NCBI GenBank assembly: GCA_002307135.1
Contig: DBTQ01000002.1
Span: 3,055-67,054 of the forward strand
Origin: Bacteroidetes bacterium UBA1312
GTDB taxonomy: Bacteria; Bacteroidota; Bacteroidia; Chitinophagales; Chitinophagaceae
DNA length: 64,000 nt
Reading direction: 5' to 3'
Position numbers and translations under genes: made by a program. The notes beneath the pieces were generated by a model. That model was not told the origin of the DNA and did not search any database. It was given only the letters and a program-made list of their open reading frames with translations. Below, one piece after another: positions 52,678 to 62,230 of the stretch. How positions within the stretch are numbered: the stretch's first letter is position 1; every line of letters begins with the position of its first letter.

Positions 52678-54729
52678 TTAATAATTCAACAACCAGCCAA
52701 TCTTAGCCGCTACTTTATCAGCATTAGGCAGCATTGCCGCTTCTAACCCCATATTCATAGGCACAGCAGGCAGGTCCAATGCTCCTATTGTTTGAACAGG
52801 TGCGTCCAAACGTGTAAAGCAATTTTGAGCAATACGGCCTGCTAGTGCTTCGCAAAAAGAGTTGCGCAATTGTTCTTCAGTCAGTACGATGCATTTACCA
52901 TGCTTGCGAACGGTTGAAAAAACCAACGCTTCGTCGCAAGGATAAATGGTGCGCAAATCAACTACTTCCACTTGCCCAGGAAATTGTTTCGCCGCATTCT
53001 TCGCCCAATAAACACCCATACCATAGGTAATGATACAAAGCGACTCCCCATTTTCAACACATGCCTCATCGGCAGCCAATACCACATTGCCGATACCGAA
53101 TGGCAATACATAATCGCGGTCGGGCTCCGGCATACGCGCATCTTCCGTACCGGGCACTTTGCTCCAGTAAAGTCCTTTATGTTCCAGCATCACCACAGGA
53201 TTGTTATCGAGTAGCGCAGCTTTCATCAATCCTTTTATATCTGCTACGTTGCTCGGATAGGCAATTTTAATACCCTTAATAGTAGCCAGTGTGCTTTCTA
53301 CACTACCACTATGGTAAGGGCCACCACCGCCATAAGCTCCAATGGGTACCCTCAATATGCAGGATACCGGATATTTACCACAACTCAAATAACAGGACTT
53401 ACTGATCTCGGTTACTAATTGGTTGATAGCCGGATAAATGTAATCCGCAAATTGTACTTCTACTATTGGCTTCAAACCTACAGCACTCATACCCACTGTG
53501 GAACCTATGATATAAGCTTCTTGTATGGCTGTATTAAATACACGTTCATCACCAAATTTATCGGCAAGCGTTGCCGCTTCACGAAATACACCACCCAATC
53601 GTTTACCTACATCTTGACCATAAAACAAAGCATTAGGGTGATCTTGCAAAATCTCTTCAATAGCATGCAACGCAGCATCAACCATCATACTTTTTTCTTT
53701 CCCTTCAGGACATCTTGTACCCACTTCGGCTGTAGCAAAGCTTGGTGCAAAAACATGATCTGAAACAGTACTAGGATCGGGATCGGGTGCAGCTACAGCT
53801 AATGCAAATTCGGCAGCAACAAATGCTATTTCTTCTTGTTCAATCTGATCTAAAAATTCCGCTTTATATCCTTTATTGAGCAATGCTTTGCGCAATTTAG
53901 GTACAGGATTATTCAATTCGTGCTTCGCCAAATCTTCTTCAGTACGATACCATTCTTTACGGACGCCAGAAGTATGATGGCCTAACAAAGGAACCTTAGC
54001 ATGTACCAGTATTGGCTTACGTTCTTTACGCACCCAATCAATGGTATAAGCCATTGTCTTATACGAATCAGCAAAATCACTACCATCTACCTGCACACGT
54101 TCCATTCCTTTGAAACCAGCAGCATATTCATAAGCGTTCATTGTTCGCGCTTCGTCGCTACTTACTGATATACCCCAATCATTGTCTTGTATTAAATAGA
54201 TAATCGGTAATTGATGCAAACATGCAAATTGAAATGCTTCGCTTACTTCGCCTTCAGTAACACTGCCATCACCCAATGAGCAAATAACAACCGGCGGTAT
54301 TGGGTAGTCTTTTAGTTTTTGGGACTCCTGATATTTAATACCCTGCGCTACACCTGTGGTAGGTATTACCTGCATACCAGTGGCGCTACTTTGGTGTATT
54401 ATTTTGGGAAATCCTTCTCTGCGAATATTGGGATGGTTATAATATGCTCTGCCCCCAGTAAATGGATCATCAGCTTTCGCCAATAATTGCAACATCATTT
54501 CATAAGGCCTATACCCCATTCCCAACATCATACTTTCATCGCGATAATAGGGACTTACAAAATCGTCTTCCTCCAATAAAAAGGCTGTTGCCAATTGAAT
54601 CGCCTCATGTCCCAGTGAAGTACTGTGTACATATTTACAAATAGGTCTATTCTCGTCGTATATATTTGCCATTGCTTTTGCCGTCATCATCAGTCGGTAA
54701 GCTTTCAGCATTGTTTCTTTAGTAAGCAT
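52678..54729 (-). CDS. Fused E1alpha/E1beta 2-oxoacid dehydrogenase (branched-chain type)
   Basis: 683 aa. Thiamine diphosphate-dependent decarboxylating component of a 2-oxoacid dehydrogenase complex. The alpha half (~1-330) carries the ThDP motif VVICSLGDGSVTEGEVSEAF and DNDWGISVSS, with GHHTSGVRKEWYRTEED. The beta half (~345-683) has ALFYGQDVGKRLGGVFREA, FADYIYPAINQLVTEI, RVPIGAYGGGGPYHSGSVES and VEVVDLRTIYPCDEAL. Such fusions are common in Bacteroidota for branched-chain 2-oxoacid dehydrogenase. E2 and E3 are not in this window. It diverges from a second fused E1. Confidence 0.9.
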   Translation of the reverse strand: MLTKETMLKAYRLMMTAKAMANIYDENRPICKYVHSTSLGHEAIQLATAFLLEEDDFVSPYYRDESMMLGMGYRPYEMMLQLLAKADDPFTGGRAYYNHPNIRREGFPKIIHQSSATGMQVIPTTGVAQGIKYQESQKLKDYPIPPVVICSLGDGSVTEGEVSEAFQFACLHQLPIIYLIQDNDWGISVSSDEARTMNAYEYAAGFKGMERVQVDGSDFADSYKTMAYTIDWVRKERKPILVHAKVPLLGHHTSGVRKEWYRTEEDLAKHELNNPVPKLRKALLNKGYKAEFLDQIEQEEIAFVAAEFALAVAAPDPDPSTVSDHVFAPSFATAEVGTRCPEGKEKSMMVDAALHAIEEILQDHPNALFYGQDVGKRLGGVFREAATLADKFGDERVFNTAIQEAYIIGSTVGMSAVGLKPIVEVQFADYIYPAINQLVTEISKSCYLSCGKYPVSCILRVPIGAYGGGGPYHSGSVESTLATIKGIKIAYPSNVADIKGLMKAALLDNNPVVMLEHKGLYWSKVPGTEDARMPEPDRDYVLPFGIGNVVLAADEACVENGESLCIITYGMGVYWAKNAAKQFPGQVEVVDLRTIYPCDEALVFSTVRKHGKCIVLTEEQLRNSFCEALAGRIAQNCFTRLDAPVQTIGALDLPAVPMNMGLEAAMLPNADKVAAKIGWLLNY

Positions 54730-55034
54730 GTAGTATTATATAGTTAACCTTCCAATTTGATGATTGGATATGGGAGCGCAAAAATAAAGGACTATTACCT
54801 AACAAACGAATTAATGAAAGGATAATTGAGCAATAAAGGATCCGACAATACCAAGTCGAGAATTAAAAATCATAATATAATTCTTATACTCAAGGATACT
54901 CCATTAAACCACTTCATTAAATCGAATCGTCCATTAACTATAGCCACGATGTATTGCACCGAATAATTTGCTGGTCAAGATTTTTCTCATTCACTTTATC
55001 TATTATCTTTGTATCCAAACGAAATGCGGCGTAT
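54730..55034. other. Divergent promoter region of the two E1 genes
   Basis: 305 bases between the two divergent fused E1 genes. A rightward -7 element TATCTTTG lies at 55004-55011. Nothing else is obvious. Confidence 0.5.
55004..55011 (+). promoter_or_regulatory. Putative -7 element of the second E1 gene
   Basis: TATCTTTG, an exact TAnnTTTG, lies 23 bases before ATG 55035 and inside the longer frame from 54954, which supports the later start. Confidence 0.5.
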
Positions 55035-57434
55035 ATGTTACAGGAACTAACCTCTAATAAGAAAAATAAAATTTCTTTCGAAGATTTTAAAAAAGAAGCA
55101 CTTGACGATTATAAACTTGCAATAGCGAGTCGTGAAGCAAGCTTGATTGGTCGCCGCGAAGTGCTCACAGGTAAAGCCAAGTTTGGTATTTTTGGAGACG
55201 GTAAAGAGTTAGCTCAAATAGCTGCTGCCAAATGTATGCAACCCGGAGATATTCGTTCGGGCTATTACCGCGATCAAACATTGATGTTTGCTACAGGCAT
55301 GAGTGATATTGAAAAATTCTTTGCACAACTATATGCCAATCCTGATGTAAACGCAGAACCATCTACCGCAGGAAGGATGATGAATGGCCACTATGGCACA
55401 CGCTGGACAGATGAAAATGGAGATTGGAAAGATTTGACTAAAACACCTCAGTCGTCAAGTGATATTTCCCCTACCGCTGGTCAAATGGTGCGTGCACTTG
55501 GGCTTGCTTATGCATCTAAAATGTACCGCAATGTAAGTGAACTGCAACAGGGTTTTGAAAAATTTACGAATAAAGGAAATGAAGTTATTTTTTGTACAAT
55601 AGGGGACGCTTCTACTTCTGAAGGCCTTTTTTGGGAAACTATAAATGCAGCAGGGGTACTCCAAGTTCCGCTTGCTGTCTTTGTATGGGATGATGGCTAT
55701 GGTATTTCTGTACCCCGCAAATATCAAACAACTAAAAATTCTATTTCACAAGCCCTTTCAGGTATGCAGTGGGAAAAAGAAAGTGGTGGTGTGCATATTG
55801 AAACAGTGAAGGGATGGGACTATGCGTCATTAGTAAGTACATTCAAAAAAGGAATTGAACGGATACGCGAGACACATGTCCCTACTATATTTCACGTACA
55901 AGAGATTACTCAACCTCAGGGACATTCCACGTCCGGCTCTCATGAACGTTATAAAAGTAAAGAACGTCTTGAATTTGAAAAGGAAATGGATTGCATTGTT
56001 AAAATGAAAGAATTTATTTTAAGCAATGAAATAGCAGATGATGCTACTCTGGAAGAAATAGAAAATGAAGCCAAGCAAGGGGCACGAGAAGCAAAACAAA
56101 GAGCATGGGAGAATTTCATTGAACCGATCCGACAACAAGTACAACAAACAGCCCTGCTCTGCAATCAGGTAGTGATGCAGGCTACAGCAAATGGAGAACA
56201 AATTGCTGCGCTAGTACAAAAGCTGACGGCGATCAAAGAACCTATCCGCAAAGACATTATACAAACCATATACAAAGTATTAGTACTCTGTGGCAATGGT
56301 AATTCTGAGGCTATCCGGGCTTTACGCAATTACCAAAGCGCATTAATGCAGGACAATGAACATAAATTCAGTTCGTTCCAACATTCTCAATCAAAGCATA
56401 GCGCAATGAAGGTGAAAGAGGAAGCGCCAAAATATGATGCCGATGCACAGCAATTGAACGGCTACGAAATACTCAACAAATATTTCGATCATACATTTGC
56501 CCATAACCCTGCTGTATTTGCCTTTGGTGAGGATTTAGGAAAAATTGGTGATGTAAACCAAGGCTTTGCCGGCTTGCAAGACAAATACGGCGAGTTACGC
56601 ATTACAGATACAGGTATAAGAGAAGCGACTATTGTAGGACAAGGCTTAGGGATGGCGATGCGCGGACTTCGTCCTATTGCCGAAATACAGTATCTCGATT
56701 ATTTACTATATGGTTTACAACCCTTGTGCGATGATGTTTCGACATTGCAATACCGCACTTTTGGTGGTCAAAAATGTCCGCTTATTATTCGTACACGCGG
56801 ACACAGGCTTGAAGGAATTTGGCACAGTGGTTCGCCAATGGGCATGATTATAAATAGTATCAGAGGCATGTACCTCTGTGTGCCCCGCGATATGACGCAG
56901 GCTGCGGGAATGTACAATACCTTATTACAAAGTGACGAACCGGGTATTGTAATTGAATGTTTGAATGGCTACCGACTAAAAGAAAAAGTACCTACTAATC
57001 TCAATACATTTACAGTACCATTAGGTGTGCCAGAAGTGATACAAAAAGGCGATGACATTACTATTGTTTCTTATGGTTCTACTTTACGTGTAATACAGGA
57101 AGCTATTGACACCTATCTTACACCACAAGGTATTTCTTGCGAAGTGATTGATGTACGTACTTTATTGCCATTCGACATTAACCATGTGATATTGGAGTCA
57201 TTAAAAAAGACAAGTCGTATTGTATTCATTGATGAAGATGTACCTGGTGGCGCAAGTGCTTATATGTACCAACAAGTAATGGAACTCCAAGGAGGCTATC
57301 GCTGGGTAGATGCTGCTCCTCGTACCATTAGTGCCAAAGCTCATCGTCCGGCTTATGCCACTGATGGCGATTATTTTTCAAAACCTAATGCAGAATCCAT
57401 TAGCGATGTGATTATTGCTATGATGAATGAGTAA
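55035..57434 (+). CDS. Second fused E1alpha/E1beta 2-oxoacid dehydrogenase
   Basis: 799 aa from ATG 55035 (the frame reaches 54954, but those residues overlap the promoter). The alpha half has MQPGDIRSGYYRDQTLMFATGM, the ThDP motif FCTIGDASTSEGLFWETI ... VWDDGYGISVP, and PQGHSTSGSHERYKS. A ~120-residue helical linker (~330-460) follows, then a beta half: VFAFGEDLGKIGDVNQGFAGL, IQYLDYLLYGLQPLCDDV and VIDVRTLLPFDINHV. Longer linker and different details from its neighbour suggest another substrate, such as pyruvate or a branched-chain acid. The pair is divergently transcribed. Confidence 0.88.
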   Translation: MLQELTSNKKNKISFEDFKKEALDDYKLAIASREASLIGRREVLTGKAKFGIFGDGKELAQIAAAKCMQPGDIRSGYYRDQTLMFATGMSDIEKFFAQLYANPDVNAEPSTAGRMMNGHYGTRWTDENGDWKDLTKTPQSSSDISPTAGQMVRALGLAYASKMYRNVSELQQGFEKFTNKGNEVIFCTIGDASTSEGLFWETINAAGVLQVPLAVFVWDDGYGISVPRKYQTTKNSISQALSGMQWEKESGGVHIETVKGWDYASLVSTFKKGIERIRETHVPTIFHVQEITQPQGHSTSGSHERYKSKERLEFEKEMDCIVKMKEFILSNEIADDATLEEIENEAKQGAREAKQRAWENFIEPIRQQVQQTALLCNQVVMQATANGEQIAALVQKLTAIKEPIRKDIIQTIYKVLVLCGNGNSEAIRALRNYQSALMQDNEHKFSSFQHSQSKHSAMKVKEEAPKYDADAQQLNGYEILNKYFDHTFAHNPAVFAFGEDLGKIGDVNQGFAGLQDKYGELRITDTGIREATIVGQGLGMAMRGLRPIAEIQYLDYLLYGLQPLCDDVSTLQYRTFGGQKCPLIIRTRGHRLEGIWHSGSPMGMIINSIRGMYLCVPRDMTQAAGMYNTLLQSDEPGIVIECLNGYRLKEKVPTNLNTFTVPLGVPEVIQKGDDITIVSYGSTLRVIQEAIDTYLTPQGISCEVIDVRTLLPFDINHVILESLKKTSRIVFIDEDVPGGASAYMYQQVMELQGGYRWVDAAPRTISAKAHRPAYATDGDYFSKPNAESISDVIIAMMNE

Positions 57435-57574
57435 GCGTATTAAAGAAATTGTTATCGAAATTTTATATTATTAAAATGCATTTTAACTAAAAAAAGACTC
57501 TTTTTATTTAACTTTTTTTATTTTTTAAAAGTTCTAATTTTAGTTTTGGTTAATAATGTCAAAAGCATTTTACA

Positions 57575-57859
57575 ATGGATAGGCACGAAATAAGATGTAT
57601 AAATAAGTCTAATCGAGAAAGTATTTCGGAAAGTATTTTGAATGTGGGAGGCTTGAATTCAGATGGTTCTAAATGGAGAATCACTCTTGAACAAGCTATT
57701 CAGGGGATTGAATCTGGGAAGTGGAGTTTTTATATCAATTCGAACGGAATAATAGTAGATGTAATAATCTCTGCACATAATGGAAATAAATACCTAAAAA
57801 CTAGAAATGATAATCTAGAGACTAATAATCTATTAAGTTTACCTGAATGCATATACTAA
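57575..57859 (+). CDS. DUF3892 small protein
   Basis: 94 aa. HEIRCINKSNRESISESILNVGG, WRITLEQAIQGIESGKWSFYIN and VDVIISAHNGNKYLKTRND match the DUF3892 pattern. The domain's function is unknown. It precedes the P-loop ATPase gene by 57 bases, with a separate -7 element between. The surrounding DNA is poorer in G+C than the flanking E1 and peptidase genes, suggesting an acquired pair. Confidence 0.75.
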   Translation: MDRHEIRCINKSNRESISESILNVGGLNSDGSKWRITLEQAIQGIESGKWSFYINSNGIIVDVIISAHNGNKYLKTRNDNLETNNLLSLPECIY

Positions 57860-57880
57860 TTTAATGTTAAGTAAATATAT

Positions 57881-57888
57881 TATCTTTG
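57881..57888 (+). promoter_or_regulatory. Putative -7 element of the P-loop ATPase gene
   Basis: TATCTTTG, an exact TAnnTTTG, lies 28 bases before the TTG start at 57917. A -33 TTTG is not obvious. Confidence 0.45.
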
Positions 57889-57916
57889 TAGCCTTAACCT
57901 TAAATTAATACTAACC

Positions 57917-59410
57917 TTGACACTTGATGAAAAACTAGGTCTTAAAAAAAATCCTTTTTCAAAAAGATCCTCTGAACAAGAATTAGATTTTTTGGATAAT
58001 ATCTTTTTTGAACCCAATTATTATAAAACTTTGGTAAGCGATTTATCAAGTGGTGATAGTCGGTTTATAATGGGGCAACGAGGTCATGGAAAATCTTCCA
58101 TTATAAATAAACTTGTTGAAGATTTAGAAACGGAGCAAAATCTTTTTGTAATTAAAATTGACAGATTTGAGAGCATTCCTACTAAAAGAAATGAAACCGC
58201 TTTTCTAAAGCTAATTCTTAAAACTTTAGTTACCAAACTATCTGTTTTTTTAGATAAAAACCGTCCACTTATTAAATCTCTCCAACAATCCGATAAAGAG
58301 AAGCTAGCTTTTTTTATTAGATTGTTTTTTAGAACTTTAAGTTCTGAAGAATATAGCTGCATATATGATAATATACATAAAGTAAAAGTAAAAAATTGGT
58401 TTATACGCCAATTTAATAAGTTGGGATTAAAGTCTGCAAATACCATTACGTCAACGGTAGTTTCCGTTACGTCAAATATAGTTAGACAAACATTAGGGTT
58501 TGAAAATTCTGATAGTCAAGTTATATATAAAGAGTATTTTGGTTCGATTTCAGAAATTAATTTTGATACACTTGATATAGATAAACAAGATTGTTCAAAA
58601 GATGGTTTGAAACACATGTTAGATCAACTTCTTTTGATTTTTACAAAACTTGAGTTTGTTTCAATAATTATTTTATTCGATAAGATTGATGAATATCAAG
58701 ATTTAAATCAAGATTTATCGAAAATAGGAGCGTTTACGAGTGAAATATTATCCGATACAGAATTACTTTTAAATGATAAACTAGCAATTGGTTTTAGTCT
58801 TTGGTCTGAATTAAAAAATGAGCTTTCTGGAACCGTTAGATTTGATAAATTTGGTTTTATAGATGTAAGATGGAAACCAAGTGATTTAGAACCATTAATT
58901 AATAAAAGAATTAAATTTTTTTCTAAAAATAATGACAAAACTTTGGTCGATTTAGTTCCAAATATTAACGACCGGGCAGAGCTGATTAAAATTGCAAATA
59001 AATCTCCGAGAGACTTAATTTCTTTATTATCAGATATCTATAGAGAACAATCTAATAATAATCAAGAAGTAAGCTGTTTTGATGGCCAATCAATTGCAAA
59101 TGGCTTAGTTTCGTTTTGCTCTAATTATGATTATGATTCTATTTTTCCATCTAAAGTTGGTAAAAATAAGGAAATCAAAGCAATGATAAATAGAATTTTA
59201 GCAATAAAGCTTACTAGATTTACAATTAAACAATTAACAGACACTTTTAATCAAAACAGTCCTCAATCTCTAGGACAAATTAAGCTTATGATTAATTATC
59301 GATTAATTAGAGAAGATGATATTTTAGGACCAAATAGTATTAAATATTATGAAGTAATAGACCCCAAAGTTGAATATTTGGTCAAAAGACTTATTCCCAA
59401 AATTGAGTAA
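57917..59410 (+). CDS. P-loop ATPase, Sll1717-like
   Basis: 497 aa from a TTG start. Near the N-terminus, KKNPFSKRSSEQELDFLDNIFFEP is followed by Walker A GQRGHGKSSIINKL (~53-66). A Walker B-like IILFDKIDEY (~254-263) and sensor region (KLAIGFSLWSELKNEL, KFGFIDVRWKPSDLEPLI) follow, with a helical C-terminus (LTRFTIKQLTDTFNQ, a likely winged-helix). It resembles orphan ATPases of the Sll1717 type, some of which occur near defence genes. No nuclease or effector domain is visible. AT-rich codon use, with many TTA/AAT codons. Confidence 0.75.
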   Translation: MTLDEKLGLKKNPFSKRSSEQELDFLDNIFFEPNYYKTLVSDLSSGDSRFIMGQRGHGKSSIINKLVEDLETEQNLFVIKIDRFESIPTKRNETAFLKLILKTLVTKLSVFLDKNRPLIKSLQQSDKEKLAFFIRLFFRTLSSEEYSCIYDNIHKVKVKNWFIRQFNKLGLKSANTITSTVVSVTSNIVRQTLGFENSDSQVIYKEYFGSISEINFDTLDIDKQDCSKDGLKHMLDQLLLIFTKLEFVSIIILFDKIDEYQDLNQDLSKIGAFTSEILSDTELLLNDKLAIGFSLWSELKNELSGTVRFDKFGFIDVRWKPSDLEPLINKRIKFFSKNNDKTLVDLVPNINDRAELIKIANKSPRDLISLLSDIYREQSNNNQEVSCFDGQSIANGLVSFCSNYDYDSIFPSKVGKNKEIKAMINRILAIKLTRFTIKQLTDTFNQNSPQSLGQIKLMINYRLIREDDILGPNSIKYYEVIDPKVEYLVKRLIPKIE

Positions 59411-59620
59411 ATTGATTTACTCATATTTAGTTTAGTCCAGAATGTGACATATTTTAAATTGCACATGCCTTAGAAGAGTTTATTATAATAGTGCACTTCC
59501 TAAGTCTGATAGAGTAATACTGATGAATAATTGGTTTTGTTCAGAATGAACTTTTAGTATTTACGGTTTCAAACCTTTAAAAATTGCCCTTAATTTTATT
59601 TTCAATATTCTACAACAAAT

Positions 59621-61747
59621 ATGAAGCTGTATAGTTTTAAAAGTTTATCGATAATGGCGCTTAGTATTATTGCCACAAATGTCTCGGCACAAGATAAATC
59701 TATCAAATTGACCAATCCGTTATTACAAAAAAGTAATCTACAATACGAAGCGCCCCGTTTCGATATTATTAAGGATGAGCATTTCAAACCTGCATTTGAT
59801 TATGCCATTAAAGAACACGATGCAGAGCTGGAAAAAATAGCCAACAATCCTGCCAAAGCCACTTTTGCCAACACAGTTTTGGCCATCGAAATCAGTGGTG
59901 AAGACTTGAACAGAGCTACGTTGGTGTTTAGTAATCTAACGGGCTCTAATACTAATCCTACACTGCAGGCTATCGACGAGGAATATGCACCTATCTTTTC
60001 GGCACACAATGATAAATTGTACCTCAATAGCAAAATATATGCACGGATCAAATCTTTGAATTTGTCACAGCTTAAAGGCGAAGACAAACGATTGACCCAA
60101 TATTATTTGCAACAGTTTGAAATAGCAGGTGCCAACCTCGACGATGCAACAAAAGATAAAGTAAAAAAGATCAATGAGGAATTGGCAACGTTGAGTACGC
60201 AATACAATAACAAGCTCTTGATAGCACGCAAAAATGCTACTGTTTATTTCGACAATGAAGCAGATTTAGAGGGTTTGTCGAAAGACGAAATATCGGCAGC
60301 CAAAGTGAAAGCAACAAAAGAAGGCAAGGATGGAAAATTTGCTGTCGGGATTATCAATACCACACAGCAGCCTCCATTGGCCAGTATGAAAAACAGGGCC
60401 TCAAGAGAAAAACTGTTTAATGCATCTTGGTTTCGTGCCGAAAAGGGGGATGAGGGTGATACAAGAGCGATTTTAGAAAAATTGGCCAAACTAAGATTGG
60501 CTAAAGCACAATTGATGGGTAAAAAGAGTTTTGCTGAATGGAAACTGCAGGACCAAATGGCGAAAACACCTGCTCCGGCAATGGATTTGCTGGCAAAAAT
60601 AGCCGGACCTGCGGCAGCAAAAGCAAAATTGGAAGCCCAAGTAATACAAGAATTGATTGATGCGCAAAAAGGAGGTTTTAAATTGGAGCCTTGGGATTGG
60701 GATTTTTACGCGGAGCAAGTACGCAAAGCCAAATACGACCTAGAAGAGAGCGAAGTGAAACCTTATTTTGAAGTGACTTCAGTATTGGAAAACGGTGTGT
60801 TTTTTGCAGCCAAACAAATGTATGGCATCACCTTCAAAGTGCGTAAAGATTTACCATTATACCATCCCGATGTAGTGGCTTACGAGGTGTTTGATAAAGA
60901 TGGCAAAAGCATAGCGATTTACTATTTGGATTTTTATACCCGCGACAATAAAAACGGTGGTGCATGGATGAGTAATTATGTAAACCAATCGCATTACCTC
61001 AAGCAAAAACCTGTTATCGTCAACGTGTTTAATTTTGCAAAACCTGTAAATGGCAATCCTTCACTTATTAGTTTCGATGATGTAACGACCATGTTTCATG
61101 AGTTCGGGCACACCTTGCACGGATTGTTTGCCAACCAGAATTATGTAACGCTTTCAGGCACAAGTGTTCCCCGAGATTATGTGGAGTTTCCTTCGCAAAT
61201 CAATGAACACGCTGCTCTTGACCCAATGATTTTGAAAAACTATGCCATTCATTATAAAACGAAACAAGTAATTCCACAATCTTTGATGGACAAAATCAAA
61301 AAGGCAGAAAGCTTCAATACTGGTTATTCCGTAACAGAATTATTGGCCGCTGCTACTTTGGATATGGCTTGGCATTCAGTAGAACATGAAGCGGATTTCA
61401 AACCTACTTTGGAGTTTGAAAAAGAGGCATTGACTAAATACGGTTTGCTGGTAAAAGAAGTACCTACACGCTACCATACACCATATTTCGCACATATTTG
61501 GGGTGGTGGTTACAGTGCAGGATATTATGCTTATACCTGGAGCAAAACGCTTGATTACAATGTCTATGACTGGTTTAAAGCTCATGGCGGTATGACCAGA
61601 GCGAATTGCGATCGGTTCAGAAAATATATTTTGTCTGTGGGCAATAGCGTTGATCTAAACAAAGCCTTCGTAACCATGGTCGGCCATGAAATGAAAATCG
61701 AACCTTATCTGGAAAATGCTGGTTTGAAAACGGGTAATACAAAATAA
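59621..61747 (+). CDS. M3-family metallopeptidase (peptidyl-dipeptidase Dcp-like)
   Basis: 708 aa. Signal peptide (~1-23, NVSAQD) suggests periplasmic location. The helical N-terminal half is followed by the catalytic domain with zinc motif FHEFGHTLH (H493, E494, H497) and the third ligand E522 in VEFPSQINEH. YHTPYFAHIWGGGYSAGYYAY near the C-terminus is the substrate-binding Tyr/Gly loop of M3 enzymes. Typical length for Dcp/oligopeptidase A. It removes dipeptides or degrades short peptides. It stands alone, 210 bases after the ATPase gene. Confidence 0.95.
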   Translation: MKLYSFKSLSIMALSIIATNVSAQDKSIKLTNPLLQKSNLQYEAPRFDIIKDEHFKPAFDYAIKEHDAELEKIANNPAKATFANTVLAIEISGEDLNRATLVFSNLTGSNTNPTLQAIDEEYAPIFSAHNDKLYLNSKIYARIKSLNLSQLKGEDKRLTQYYLQQFEIAGANLDDATKDKVKKINEELATLSTQYNNKLLIARKNATVYFDNEADLEGLSKDEISAAKVKATKEGKDGKFAVGIINTTQQPPLASMKNRASREKLFNASWFRAEKGDEGDTRAILEKLAKLRLAKAQLMGKKSFAEWKLQDQMAKTPAPAMDLLAKIAGPAAAKAKLEAQVIQELIDAQKGGFKLEPWDWDFYAEQVRKAKYDLEESEVKPYFEVTSVLENGVFFAAKQMYGITFKVRKDLPLYHPDVVAYEVFDKDGKSIAIYYLDFYTRDNKNGGAWMSNYVNQSHYLKQKPVIVNVFNFAKPVNGNPSLISFDDVTTMFHEFGHTLHGLFANQNYVTLSGTSVPRDYVEFPSQINEHAALDPMILKNYAIHYKTKQVIPQSLMDKIKKAESFNTGYSVTELLAAATLDMAWHSVEHEADFKPTLEFEKEALTKYGLLVKEVPTRYHTPYFAHIWGGGYSAGYYAYTWSKTLDYNVYDWFKAHGGMTRANCDRFRKYILSVGNSVDLNKAFVTMVGHEMKIEPYLENAGLKTGNTK

Positions 61748-61783
61748 CGTACTGGCAATAAGCCCTTAAAAAATAGTTAACCT

Positions 61784-61819
61784 AAAAAATCTCCATACAA
61801 AATTGTATGGGGATTTTTT
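61784..61819. terminator. Bidirectional terminator between the peptidase and YraN genes
   Basis: A 17-bp stem (AAAAAATCTCCATACAA and near-perfect complement, one G-T pair) with a 2-base gap at the loop, A/T-rich at both ends. Confidence 0.88.
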
Positions 61820-61860
61820 TAGTTTGTTATTTTTGGAATTAGAGGATCCATGACACCATT

Positions 61861-62217
61861 TTAATAAAATGCATCTTCCACATGTAAAATTTCAGGCATT
61901 GCATTATGGTGCAGCAGAATACTGATAATATCAAATCTGATCGGTTTGTCTATTTCTTTTTGCTCATAATAAGCTTGTGCAGCTATTTTCAGAAATGCTT
62001 TTTTGCTTTCAGTAACTGCCTCTTCAGGGAATCCGAATTTGAAATTGCTACGGGTCTTCACCTCTACGAAAACAATACTATCCTGCTCTATTGCAATAAT
62101 ATCAATTTCTTTTTTTTCGAAACGCCAATTGATGTCAAGAATTAAATATCCTTTATTTTTCAAAAAATTAGCAGCCAATTGCTCGCCTTTTGTGCCTATT
62201 TCCGTATGTTTGACCAT
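61861..62217 (-). CDS. UPF0102/YraN family putative endonuclease
   Basis: 118 aa. TEIGTKGEQLAANFLKNKGYLILDINWRFEKKEIDIIAIEQDSIVFVEVKTRSNFKFG is the UPF0102 signature: a PD-(D/E)xK-like nuclease core with D in EIDIIA and E-x-K in VEVKTR. The family is related to Holliday-junction resolvases, and its biological role is not settled. Its start is 13 bases from the divergent isomerase gene. Confidence 0.9.
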   Translation of the reverse strand: MVKHTEIGTKGEQLAANFLKNKGYLILDINWRFEKKEIDIIAIEQDSIVFVEVKTRSNFKFGFPEEAVTESKKAFLKIAAQAYYEQKEIDKPIRFDIISILLHHNAMPEILHVEDAFY

Positions 62218-62230
62218 TGAATATTAAAAT

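Noticed and set aside
54954..55034. N-terminal extension of the second E1 protein
   Set aside because: Contains the TATCTTTG promoter element and lacks family similarity.
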